In this document: one piece after another, positions 7,334-15,930 of the stretch
How the letters are laid out: the number at the start of each line of letters is the position of its first letter
How positions within the stretch are numbered: the first letter of the stretch is position 1
Made by a program: the position numbers and the translations under genes
DNA from: WAOL01 sp964399035
GTDB lineage: Archaea; Thermoproteota; Thermoprotei_A; Sulfolobales; NBVN01
Assembly (NCBI GenBank): GCA_964399035.1
Contig: CAYNPH010000009.1
Coordinates: forward strand, 1 to 64,000
Reading direction: 5' to 3'
DNA: 64,000 nt
Notes under the pieces: model-generated
What the model was told of the DNA's origin: nothing
Databases searched by the model: none
What the model saw: only the letters and a program-made list of their open reading frames with translations

Positions 7334-8800
7334 CTACCTCTTACTCAAGGGTTTTATTTTAGTTGGGTCCATTTTAAGCTGTACCTTTGCGGTCCCGACA
7401 GGAGCTAGCTGACCTATAATCACGTTCTCGGTCACGCCGCGAATTAAGTCTACCTCACTACGCGCGCTGGCGTCGAATAGGTGCTTTACCGTGACCTCGA
7501 AGGCAGCCCTTGCTAGGACGCTGGGTTTCTCACCAGCAACTCCGTGCCTACCTATCTGCCTAACGACTCCCGTCCTAGTCATCATGTCCGCTAGCAACAT
7601 TATGTGGCGTATGTCCACGTCGAGACCTTGCTCTTCCAGCGTGTTCTTTATCTCCCTGACGAGGGCCTCCCTAGCCGCCTCGATCCCGAGGACATTTTCT
7701 ATTTCGTGGATGCTGTTGGACTTCGTGCGGGTGGGGTCAACGCCCTCCACCTTCATTACGGCCGCTAGGTTGGTCCCGTCAGTTATTAAGACGTAGTACT
7801 CCTTCCCTGTCTCCGGGTCCTTACGCTTCTGCGGTATGACCTTCTTAATGTCCTTTATTCCCTTGATCTTCATCCGGAGTATCCTGTCCCTGAATTTCTG
7901 TGCTTTTATGGGGTCCTTCGTAGGCATGTCAATCACGATTGTGTACGGATCGTCCGGGTCCGGATTCACCTTGCCTGCTAGGGACTTGCTCTTGGAAAGC
8001 ACTCGTATTATGTCGTCTCTCGTGAGGCCCTTGTCCTGGAGCATGACGGGGTCAAGCTTAATCACCAGTTGCTTGGTAGCGATGGATATATCAACTACGT
8101 CTACAACATTCTCTATGCGGGTCATCTCTATCTTTCTGGCAACCTCTATTGCCTTCTCCCTGTCGTACTTATGCTCCTCATCCAGGTGTATTTCCATCAT
8201 CGGTGTCTCGGGAGTTTTCCTAGCATCAACTAACTCTATCAGCCTAGGAAGACCCAGGGTTACGTTTAACTCCTTAACCCCTGCGTAGTGGAAGGTCCTC
8301 AGCGTCATCTGCGTGCCGGGCTCACCTATTGATTGGGCCGCAACAGTCCCAACGGGTTCTCCCGGGTCAACGATGGATCTTAGGTACGTCCTTATCGCGT
8401 CGTCACGGATCGTCCTTAATTCATCATCGTCTAGCTCTATCCTAGTGTTGGTCCTGAATAAGGACGTCACTAACTCAAGGTAAAGTCCCTCTGGCAGTAC
8501 CTCCTTAGCTACCTCCGAGATAGCGATGATCTTTCTTGCCTTGTCAATAAACTCGTCAAGCTTCTCCTTCAGCGCTTCCTCCTCCTCAACACCAAATTCT
8601 AGAACCTCCCTTAGGAGAGCCCTACGTAGTTCCTCCCTAAGTTCCTCCGGTATTTTCCTTCTTGTTGACTTCATCACGCGCTCCACTAGCTTGTCTGGCC
8701 GCGTTATCTCCTCTAGTATTTCCTCTGCCTTAGCTCGCTTTGCTTCGGACTCAGCCTTCTTTTTCCTCTTGCCTGTTTTCTTACCCGTCACTTCTTCCAC
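7334..8800 (-). CDS. rpoA2: DNA-directed RNA polymerase subunit A'' (Rpo1C)
   Basis: This is the C-terminal part of the split largest subunit. The invariant GEPVGTVAAQSIGEPGTQMTLRTFHYAGV block starts near residue 147, giving the trigger loop and bridge-helix end, and the late block RTGVVRQIGRHGVAGEKPSVLARAAFEVT (active-site cleft) is present. At 488 residues it is longer than the ~390 usual for the family. The surplus is a highly charged, Lys/Glu-rich N-terminal helix region (roughly residues 1-90). Its start overlaps the rpoA1 stop by 13 nt, so a frame-linked A'/A'' junction remains visible. Confidence 0.95.
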   Translation of the reverse strand: MEEVTGKKTGKRKKKAESEAKRAKAEEILEEITRPDKLVERVMKSTRRKIPEELREELRRALLREVLEFGVEEEEALKEKLDEFIDKARKIIAISEVAKEVLPEGLYLELVTSLFRTNTRIELDDDELRTIRDDAIRTYLRSIVDPGEPVGTVAAQSIGEPGTQMTLRTFHYAGVKELNVTLGLPRLIELVDARKTPETPMMEIHLDEEHKYDREKAIEVARKIEMTRIENVVDVVDISIATKQLVIKLDPVMLQDKGLTRDDIIRVLSKSKSLAGKVNPDPDDPYTIVIDMPTKDPIKAQKFRDRILRMKIKGIKDIKKVIPQKRKDPETGKEYYVLITDGTNLAAVMKVEGVDPTRTKSNSIHEIENVLGIEAAREALVREIKNTLEEQGLDVDIRHIMLLADMMTRTGVVRQIGRHGVAGEKPSVLARAAFEVTVKHLFDASARSEVDLIRGVTENVIIGQLAPVGTAKVQLKMDPTKIKPLSKR

Positions 8801-11430
8801 CCCACGTGCTTCTCGATTATTCTCTCCACGTTTACTGCCTTACCGAAGGACGTGTTCTTCGGGTCAACACCATCCTCACCGTACTTGAACTGCACTAGCT
8901 CGCCATACGCACTCCTCACGGTTCCGTCGTACTCGACGACCAGGTCTATGAGTGAGTTTATGAGGCGGCGCTGCATGTAGCCGCTCTGCGACGTTCTGAC
9001 GGCGGTGTCCACTAGGCCTTCCCTACCTCCAGCCGCGTGGAAGAACATCTCTATGGGGCTTAGGCCCTTGACGAAGGAACTCGCTACGAAGCCCCTTGCC
9101 TCCGGGCCTATGTCGCCGCGCTTGAAGTGCGGTAGTGTCCTCCCTCTGTAGCCTCTGGAGATTCTCTGCCCACGTACTGACTGCTGGCCAAGCATCGCTG
9201 TCATCTGCGTTATGTTTAACGCGCTTCCCCTAGCACCTGTCTTGGCCATTATGAAGACGTTGTTGAACGGGTCTAGGTACTTAACGGCCCTCTCACCCGC
9301 CTTATCTCTTGCTTTCGAGAGTACATCGAGGATCTTGATCTCTAGGGTCTCTTCGAGCGTCCTTCCAGGCATGGATTCGAGCTTCCCTTCCCGGTACATC
9401 CTTATTAGTTCCTCAATCTCCTTCTTGGCCTCCTCAACGACCTCCTTGATCTCCTCGTATGCCTGCTCAGGTATCATTATGTCGGCGAGCGCCATCGTGA
9501 AGCCTCGCATCTCAATAAACCTCAGGAAGAGCTTGAACGCCCTGTCCATGAACTCCTTGCCAAACGTGTTCCCGTATTCCCTGACGAGGAAGTGGAGCAT
9601 CGATTCGGGCTGCTGCGCACCTATCGCTGCCTTGTCGAGGACTCCTAGGAGGAGCTTGCCCTTCTTGACAACTAAGTATGAGTCCCAGAAGCACTCCTCG
9701 TCCGTGCATTTGAGGACTCCGCTCGAGATCTTGGCTTCCTTCGAGAAGTTGAAGTTCTCCGGTAGGAGCAGGCTTATTATTTGCTTACCGGTCCACACCC
9801 GCTTCGGGGAGAGCACGGCGGGTTCAGGTATCTCACCATCGTAGCTAATGCTTGCTAGCAAGTCTGAGACCTGATCCTGCGTTAGCAACGTCACCTTGGA
9901 TGAGAGCAGGTAAGCGCCGCTGATGTAGTCCTGGATACCACCTATTATCGGGCCTCCATACCTGGGACTTAGGATATGCTCCTGCACCAGAAGTAACGTC
10001 TTAGCCTCCGCCCTAGCCTCAATGTTCTGAGGTACGTGGAGGTTCATCTCATCCCCGTCGAAGTCCGCGTTGTATGGCGGGCACACAGCTAGGTGGAGTC
10101 TGAATGTCCTGCCGGGTAACACCCTAACTATGTGCCCCATTATGGACATCCTGTGAAGTGATGGCTGCCTATTGAACAGTACTATGTCCCCGTCAATTAG
10201 GTGCCTCTCAACCACGTAACCGGGCTTGAGGCTTTCGGCAACTGCCTTTAGGTCCCTGATGAACCTTAAGTCTATCCTTCTCCCAGTAGGGTCTATGACG
10301 TAGTTCGCGCCAGGGTACTTGTTAGGGCCGTTGAGGACGTACTTCCTTATTTCGTCGATATTCCATGGCGTCACTCTGACGGGGACTGTTACGGTTTTTG
10401 CGATCTCTATGGGGACCCCTACCTCATTTATGCTTATGTATGGATCCGGGCTGATCACTGTTCTGGCGGAGAAGTCTACTCTCTTGCCTGATAGGTTCCC
10501 CCTAAACCTGCCTTCCTTTCCTTTCAGCCTCTGCGCTAGGGTTCTTAGCGGCATCCCGGAACGCCTTCTCGCGGGTGGCACGCCAGGTACTTCGTTATCT
10601 ATGTACGTGGTTATGTGATACTGGAGGAGCTCCCATAGATCCTCGACTATGACTTCAGGCGCGCCGGACGCTATGCTTTCCCTCAGCTTCTCGTTAGTCC
10701 TGACGATATCCACTAGCTTGTGCGTGAGGTCGTCCTCAGACCTGATACCGGTCTCGAGAAGTATTGAGGGTCTCACGCAGATCGGTGGGACAGGGAGGAC
10801 GCGGATGATCATCCATTTGGGATGAGAGAAGTTGGGGTCATATCCGAGGAGGCGTAGGTGGTCGCTGGGGATCTGGTCGAGCCAGTTGAAGATCTTGTTT
10901 GGCCAGAGCCTGCCTAGCGGTCCTTCCTCGATGAATGTTGTGGGCTTCTCTAACCTGATCTTGTATTGCTTGGCGTGGCAGTGAGGGCACTCCATGTTCT
11001 TTATTGCTTTGCGCTTGACGAACTCCGAGAGGCTACGGGCTAGTTGCGGCCATTTGTCCTTTAGTCTCTCGTATAGGTTCAGGTACTTGTCTATCTCGTC
11101 CTTCGGTATCTTTAAGTGCCCGCATTTCCTGCACGTAGCTCTCAAGAGGTCGTATATGTGCTTAACGAAGCCTATGTGTATTACTGGCCTCGCGAGTTCA
11201 AGGTGGCCGAAATGCCCTGGACACCTTGCTAGGGTGTTGCCGCAGGTGGCGCACCTCTGTCCCGGCTCTATAACGCCTAGCCTCGGGTCCATGACACCCC
11301 CTTCCACAGGTAAGCCGTTCTCATCGTAAACTTCTGACGTGACTATGGCTGTTGCCGACATCTTCCTTATGAGGTCTGGGGATAGTATCCCGAACTTAAT
11401 GGCTCCTATGACCTTCTCTTCCTTCACCAT
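8788..11430 (-). CDS. rpoA1: DNA-directed RNA polymerase subunit A' (Rpo1N)
   Basis: The 880-residue protein opens with the clamp zinc site (CATCGNTLARCPGHFGH, about residues 58-74) and a second Cys cluster, CRKCGH. It carries the active-site Mg2+ motif NADFDGDEMNLH (about residues 454-465), preceded by FNRQPSLHRMS. It ends after the bridge helix region (FFHAAGGREGLVDTAVRTSQSGYMQRRL). It lies 2 bp after rpoB and overlaps rpoA2. Confidence 0.97.
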   Translation of the reverse strand: MVKEEKVIGAIKFGILSPDLIRKMSATAIVTSEVYDENGLPVEGGVMDPRLGVIEPGQRCATCGNTLARCPGHFGHLELARPVIHIGFVKHIYDLLRATCRKCGHLKIPKDEIDKYLNLYERLKDKWPQLARSLSEFVKRKAIKNMECPHCHAKQYKIRLEKPTTFIEEGPLGRLWPNKIFNWLDQIPSDHLRLLGYDPNFSHPKWMIIRVLPVPPICVRPSILLETGIRSEDDLTHKLVDIVRTNEKLRESIASGAPEVIVEDLWELLQYHITTYIDNEVPGVPPARRRSGMPLRTLAQRLKGKEGRFRGNLSGKRVDFSARTVISPDPYISINEVGVPIEIAKTVTVPVRVTPWNIDEIRKYVLNGPNKYPGANYVIDPTGRRIDLRFIRDLKAVAESLKPGYVVERHLIDGDIVLFNRQPSLHRMSIMGHIVRVLPGRTFRLHLAVCPPYNADFDGDEMNLHVPQNIEARAEAKTLLLVQEHILSPRYGGPIIGGIQDYISGAYLLSSKVTLLTQDQVSDLLASISYDGEIPEPAVLSPKRVWTGKQIISLLLPENFNFSKEAKISSGVLKCTDEECFWDSYLVVKKGKLLLGVLDKAAIGAQQPESMLHFLVREYGNTFGKEFMDRAFKLFLRFIEMRGFTMALADIMIPEQAYEEIKEVVEEAKKEIEELIRMYREGKLESMPGRTLEETLEIKILDVLSKARDKAGERAVKYLDPFNNVFIMAKTGARGSALNITQMTAMLGQQSVRGQRISRGYRGRTLPHFKRGDIGPEARGFVASSFVKGLSPIEMFFHAAGGREGLVDTAVRTSQSGYMQRRLINSLIDLVVEYDGTVRSAYGELVQFKYGEDGVDPKNTSFGKAVNVERIIEKHVGWKK

Positions 11431-11432
11431 CG

Positions 11433-14400
11433 CTACTCACCTCCAAACCTGTCCTTGAGTATTAGCTTGGGGTAGATGAGCATGCTCATCATCTCCTGCA
11501 GGAGTAGCTTGAAGGCGTACGAAACCGTTACGGGGTACAGCTTGCCTTTATCACCGTGTATCGGGCACACTAGCTTACCGCGGCGCCTGTCGTACCACCC
11601 TATCATGCCGCACTCCTCACACACGTATATCACGGTCTTGTCGGAGTTCTCGAGAAGCCTTTCTCTAAGGAGTATTGGGGCTCCGTGACCGATGATGCAG
11701 TCCCTCTCCATCTCACCGAACCTTAGGCCACCTTCCCTCGCCCTGCCCTCAGTCGGCTGCCTGGTGAGTAACTGCACAGGACCTCTGGCCCTCGCGTGTA
11801 TCTTGTCCGTCACCATGTGGTGGAGTCTCTGGTAGTACACTATGCCTATGAAGACCGGGGTCATTATGAGTTCGCCTGTCCTGCCGTCGTACATTGGTTC
11901 TGTGCCGTCCGCGGGGTAGCCGAGAAGCAGTAGCTCTTTCTGCAGATTCTCAACCTTCTCACCGTAGAATGGGGTCCCGTCAACATTCCTCCCAGCAAGG
12001 GCCGCGACCTTACCAGCTATGGTCTCTATAAGCTGACCCACGGTCATTCGTGAGGGTAGCGCGTGCGGGTTTATTATGAGGTCAGGCGTTATCCCGTCAG
12101 GCGTGTAGGGCATGTCGTACTGAGGCACTAGGAGACCTATCACACCCTTTTGCCCGTGCCTTGACGCGAATTTATCGCCTATCTCAGGTATCCTTAAGTC
12201 CCTCACCTTTATCCTAACTAACCTGTTACCCTCACCGCTGACCGTTATGACGACGCTGTCCACCACGCCCTTGTCGCCGTGCCTTAGCGTTACCGAGGTG
12301 TCCCTCCTCGAGACGCCAGTTAAGCCGAATTCCTTGTACTCCTCGAGGAACCTGGGCGGGGATGTCTTACCTACTAAGACGTTGCCCGCGTTCACCTCGA
12401 TCTCTGGGCTTATTATGCCGTCACTGTCGAGGAGGAGGTAGTTGTCCCTACCCTTGTACCCCCTGACACTGGGGTCAGGTATCTCTATCCTGTCCCTCTG
12501 CCCGCCAGCGTACCTTAACTCCTCAGTACTGTATTCGCGGAAGAACGTTGAGCGGGCTAGCCCGCGCTCTACGGAGGACTTGTTCATTATTAGCGCGTCC
12601 TCCATGTTGTAGCCGGTGAACGAAAGCACTGCCACAACGAAGTTCTGTCCTGAAGGCCTGTCATTGTATCCGGTAACGTCCAGGAACTTCGTCTGAACCA
12701 GTGGTCTCTGCGGGTAGTGTAGGAAGTGACCACGGCTGTCGAACCTTAAGTGGAAGTTAGCGGCATAGAGACCCACTGCCTGCTTAGCCATGGCTGACTG
12801 GTACGCATTTCTGGGTGATTGGTTGTGTTCGGCGTAAGGTATTGTTGCGGCCGCTATCCCTACTATGGCTGGCGGCCATATCTCTAGGTGTGTGTGCTCT
12901 GGGGTTAGATCTTCTGGATCTATCGCTATGTACGTGTCCTCTTCCTCTTCTGCATCAAGGTATTCTACGACACCCAACCTTACCAGGTCGGAGAACCTTA
13001 ACTCGCCGCTCTTAAGCTTCTCTATGATCTCCTTAGTTATTTTCGGCTTACCGTTCTCCACTATTAGTAAGGGCCTCCTAACACGGCCGGGATCACAGTT
13101 GACGTAAACCTCGTTCAGGTACTCGGTCTTGAGGTACGATATGTTGACCTCGTGATGTAGCCTTCCTGACCTCCTTAACTCGCGCACTTTCTTGACAAGA
13201 TCCGACGCGTCCTCCTTCAGGTAGTACCCGACTAGGGTTCCGTTGAGGAAGACCTTAGCGTAACGTGATAAGTTCGTTAAGAGGTTGACGTCACCGTTCC
13301 TTAACCGCTCATACACCTCGACTGCCGGGACGACGCCTAGCTCCTTTAGGACGGCGAAAACCGCCCTCTCATCAGTGCCTACGGATATGTAGGCGCTTAG
13401 CGCTAGGTTCTTGACTAAGCCACAGTTCGGCCCTTCAGGCGTTTCGAACGGGCAGATCCTGCCCCACTGCGTTGGGTGGAGGTCACGTGCCTCGAAGTGA
13501 GGTTGCCCCCTGCTTAGGGGGGCTACGGTGCGCCTTAAGTGGCTGTGCATTGAGACCCAGTTCATCCTGTCGATTATCTGGCTCACACCCGTTCTTCCGC
13601 CTACCCAGTTGCCTGTGGCTAGCGCGTGCTTTATCCTGTCCGTAACTAGGTCGGGCCTTGCTAGGGCTCTTAAGTTGAGTCTCCTTCCTTTAAGCCTGTG
13701 TTTCTCGATCTGGTACCTGAAGTCCTTTATGAATTGCTTGAGCGCAACCCTGAAGAGCTGCGCCATTAGGTCGCCCGCCAGCCTCAGCCTCCTGTTAGCG
13801 TAGTGATCCTTATCGTCGGGTTCCCTACGCCCTAGCGCGAGTTCTAGGAGCTTGCACGCCATCTGCCCTAGGTAGAGGGCCTTAGCTAACCTAGCCTCGG
13901 GCGTTGTCCCTAGGTGTGGTAGGAAGTAATTATCCAGTATCTGCAATGCCCTTTCAATCCTTGCTTCCCTCGCCTGACCTAACGCCACCCTAGAACCTAT
14001 GAAGTCCAGTGCGTCCTCTTGGGTTTTTATTTCTCTAGCATGGTATAGTGAAGGTATTAACTCGCTCTGTATTTCGGGGTCTGTTGAGACAGCTAAGGCT
14101 ATGTCCCTATCCTTCTCCAACCCTAACGCACGCATCATGACGACGAACGGCACTTTAGTGGGTATTGGCGGGAAGTTAATCATTAATACGCCGTCCTTAT
14201 GTCTGTCTAGGATTATCGGCACCCTATACCCTGCCGATGCTGAGATTACCTTAGCTGAGTGCGTGATGTTCGAGCCCTCCTTAGAGACGTCCACGAACAC
14301 CCTATTGTGGGCTAGATCCTCCTGGGTGACTATTACCTTCTCGGAACCATTAACTATGAAATAACCTCCAGGGTCCCTCCAGTCCTCCCCTATGCGTATT

Positions 14401-14840
14401 AACTCCTCCTTGCTCATCCTTGAAGTGGGGTCAAGAACGGATCTAACCATGACGGGCAGGTTACCGAGGGGTATCTCCTGCCTAGCAACTTCGATTCCGT
14501 TTTCATAGAGAACCACGGTTAACCACATTGGGGCCGCGTAGGTTAGGTTCCTTATCCTCGCAATCATTGGCGTTAGGCGCTCGACATTCCCTTCGACCTC
14601 GCGGAATTGAGGCTCACCTATTTTTATGTCTTGGATCTCTATGTACACGCCAGCCTGGTTCGTTTCTATTCTACCAAATTCCTTCACTATTCGTTTGATC
14701 CACGAGGTCACGAACGCGTTAAAGGAGTCGAGATGTTGCCTGACTAATCCTTTCTCCTGCAGGAAAGCCTGCATCAGCGCCCAACGATCTTCGGGTGTAA
14801 GGACGTTTTCCTCACCTTTCGTACTTGCTTCCTGTGCCAC
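11433..14840 (-). CDS. rpoB: DNA-directed RNA polymerase subunit B (Rpo2)
   Basis: An unsplit, 1135-residue second-largest subunit, the crenarchaeal condition (B is divided into B' and B'' in many euryarchaea). It has GYFIVNGSEKVIVTQED, the conserved GQNFVVAVLSFTGYNMEDALIMNKSSVERG block, GDKFASRHGQKGV and the C-terminal zinc site CEECGMIGWYDRR...CPIHG. It forms the catalytic core with A' and A''. The start lies 7 bp after rpoH. Confidence 0.97.
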   Translation of the reverse strand: MAQEASTKGEENVLTPEDRWALMQAFLQEKGLVRQHLDSFNAFVTSWIKRIVKEFGRIETNQAGVYIEIQDIKIGEPQFREVEGNVERLTPMIARIRNLTYAAPMWLTVVLYENGIEVARQEIPLGNLPVMVRSVLDPTSRMSKEELIRIGEDWRDPGGYFIVNGSEKVIVTQEDLAHNRVFVDVSKEGSNITHSAKVISASAGYRVPIILDRHKDGVLMINFPPIPTKVPFVVMMRALGLEKDRDIALAVSTDPEIQSELIPSLYHAREIKTQEDALDFIGSRVALGQAREARIERALQILDNYFLPHLGTTPEARLAKALYLGQMACKLLELALGRREPDDKDHYANRRLRLAGDLMAQLFRVALKQFIKDFRYQIEKHRLKGRRLNLRALARPDLVTDRIKHALATGNWVGGRTGVSQIIDRMNWVSMHSHLRRTVAPLSRGQPHFEARDLHPTQWGRICPFETPEGPNCGLVKNLALSAYISVGTDERAVFAVLKELGVVPAVEVYERLRNGDVNLLTNLSRYAKVFLNGTLVGYYLKEDASDLVKKVRELRRSGRLHHEVNISYLKTEYLNEVYVNCDPGRVRRPLLIVENGKPKITKEIIEKLKSGELRFSDLVRLGVVEYLDAEEEEDTYIAIDPEDLTPEHTHLEIWPPAIVGIAAATIPYAEHNQSPRNAYQSAMAKQAVGLYAANFHLRFDSRGHFLHYPQRPLVQTKFLDVTGYNDRPSGQNFVVAVLSFTGYNMEDALIMNKSSVERGLARSTFFREYSTEELRYAGGQRDRIEIPDPSVRGYKGRDNYLLLDSDGIISPEIEVNAGNVLVGKTSPPRFLEEYKEFGLTGVSRRDTSVTLRHGDKGVVDSVVITVSGEGNRLVRIKVRDLRIPEIGDKFASRHGQKGVIGLLVPQYDMPYTPDGITPDLIINPHALPSRMTVGQLIETIAGKVAALAGRNVDGTPFYGEKVENLQKELLLLGYPADGTEPMYDGRTGELIMTPVFIGIVYYQRLHHMVTDKIHARARGPVQLLTRQPTEGRAREGGLRFGEMERDCIIGHGAPILLRERLLENSDKTVIYVCEECGMIGWYDRRRGKLVCPIHGDKGKLYPVTVSYAFKLLLQEMMSMLIYPKLILKDRFGGE

Positions 14841-14847
14841 CCTCCCA

Positions 14848-15096
14848 TCACCCCGCGATCACGAACCTGTAAACGACTATCTTACCAGCAGTAGGTGATT
14901 TCCTTACTATCCTAACGACGTCACCTGGCTTGGCCCCGATCTCCCTAGCCACAGGGTCTGAAGCTCTCAGTAATGGGAGCTGCTGGGGTGTCACACCTAA
15001 TTCCTTAAGTATTTTAATGGCTTCCTCTTTTGGCACTACCTCGTGTTTCGGGACGAGTTCGTGATCCATGATTTTGATCCTCTTTTTTCCGGACAT
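14848..15096 (-). CDS. rpoH: DNA-directed RNA polymerase subunit H (Rpo5)
   Basis: The 82-residue protein matches archaeal RpoH/Rpb5-C: HELVPKHEVVPKEEAIKILKELG, then QLPLLRASDPVAREIGAKPGDVVRI and the closing strand KIVVYRFVIAG. It contacts downstream DNA in the jaw. It is the first gene of the minus-strand rpo operon (rpoH-rpoB-rpoA1-rpoA2-eL30-nusA-uS12); the promoter must lie between it and the divergent tRNA-Lys at 15218. Confidence 0.96.
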   Translation of the reverse strand: MSGKKRIKIMDHELVPKHEVVPKEEAIKILKELGVTPQQLPLLRASDPVAREIGAKPGDVVRIVRKSPTAGKIVVYRFVIAG

Positions 15097-15216
15097 GAAT
15101 TATCAACCCGCTACTCCCAGCTAACTAGGAAATCTGGAACTCTAATTATAAGCTTTAACGCGTGAATCAACGCCTCACTCGATAAGTTTAAGTTTGTGAT
15201 ATAATAAAGATGTTGG

Positions 15217-15331
<115 letters not shown>

Positions 15332-15497
15332 CAAGCATCACTACTCACCATGGAGGCCCAGGAAGGAATGGTTTTTACTTTGCAAGGAACCGCATTAATG
15401 AGGGATGATCTAGGTCTATAAGCGCTGAGTAATGATGACAAACCCACGCGGTGACTTCACTCTCAACCTTAGCCTACTTTAATTGTCACGATGATTA
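15332..15497. other. intergenic stretch after tRNA-Lys
   Basis: No convincing ORF. A plus-strand CTGA (15425-15428), ATGATGA (15432-15438), 12-nt gap and GTGA (15451-15454) look like half of a box C/D RNA, but no acceptable outer C and D boxes were found, so no gene is called here. The clear C/D RNA follows on the other strand at 15498-15551. Confidence 0.4.
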
Positions 15498-15551
15498 TCA
15501 GGCAAATGCCTTCTCATCAACCGCACAGTCAGTACCGGAGGTACTCATCAC
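15498..15551 (-). ncRNA. box C/D guide sRNA (both guides 12 nt)
   Basis: On the minus strand all four boxes are present with exact spacing. C box GTGATGA is at 15551-15545, then guide GTACCTCCGGTA, D' CTGA (15532-15529), an 8-nt spacer, C' TTGATGA, guide GAAGGCATTTGC and D box CTGA (15501-15498). This is the architecture of archaeal 2'-O-methylation guide RNAs bound by L7Ae, Nop5 and fibrillarin. By the D+5 rule the D' guide would direct a G within UACCGGAGG. I could not match either guide to an rRNA segment from memory. It is convergent with the small membrane gene at 15618. Confidence 0.8.
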
Positions 15552-15617
15552 GCGATGCTCTATTGCTGAGTCCTCCACTTAAATTAGGTTTACTGTAACC
15601 TTATTTAGGGCTTAGGT

Positions 15618-15863
15618 ATGGCGGGTATCACGCGGATACTGCGGGCGATTGAGATACCCTTAATGCTAGTGCTCTACGGCATCGTATGGATTGCAGTACA
15701 ACCTTTTCTGATTATGAGTTTGCGCATACTTGACACAGGCACGCCTGTCCTGCGTCAAGTCGTCAGTGTCGTTGCGTACCTGCTAATCAATGCTGTCTGG
15801 CTCTTCCTGTGGTATAAGCTTGCGAAATACGTACGTGATCGTTCGATTCTGAAGCAAAAGTGA
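15618..15863 (+). CDS. small two-helix membrane protein, unknown
   Basis: The 81-residue product has two hydrophobic segments (about residues 13-35 and 48-66) with a short loop, and a basic C terminus (KYVRDRSILKQK), which suggests an inner-membrane protein with both ends likely on the same side. I recognise no family. The ATG at 15618 follows closely on a weak GGGCTTAGGT. The gene is convergent with leuS, whose end is 67 bp downstream. Confidence 0.5.
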   Translation: MAGITRILRAIEIPLMLVLYGIVWIAVQPFLIMSLRILDTGTPVLRQVVSVVAYLLINAVWLFLWYKLAKYVRDRSILKQK

Positions 15864-15930
15864 GGGCTCAGCGCTACAGTGGTTCATCACGTTCAGTCCG
15901 CCCGTCGTAGACATCATAGCCCGAGAATAG

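Noticed and set aside
15425..15454. CTGA-gta-ATGATGA-12 nt-GTGA on the plus strand after tRNA-Lys
   Set aside because: It looks like the inner half of a C/D RNA, but no credible outer C and D boxes were found; possibly coincidental near the real sRNA.
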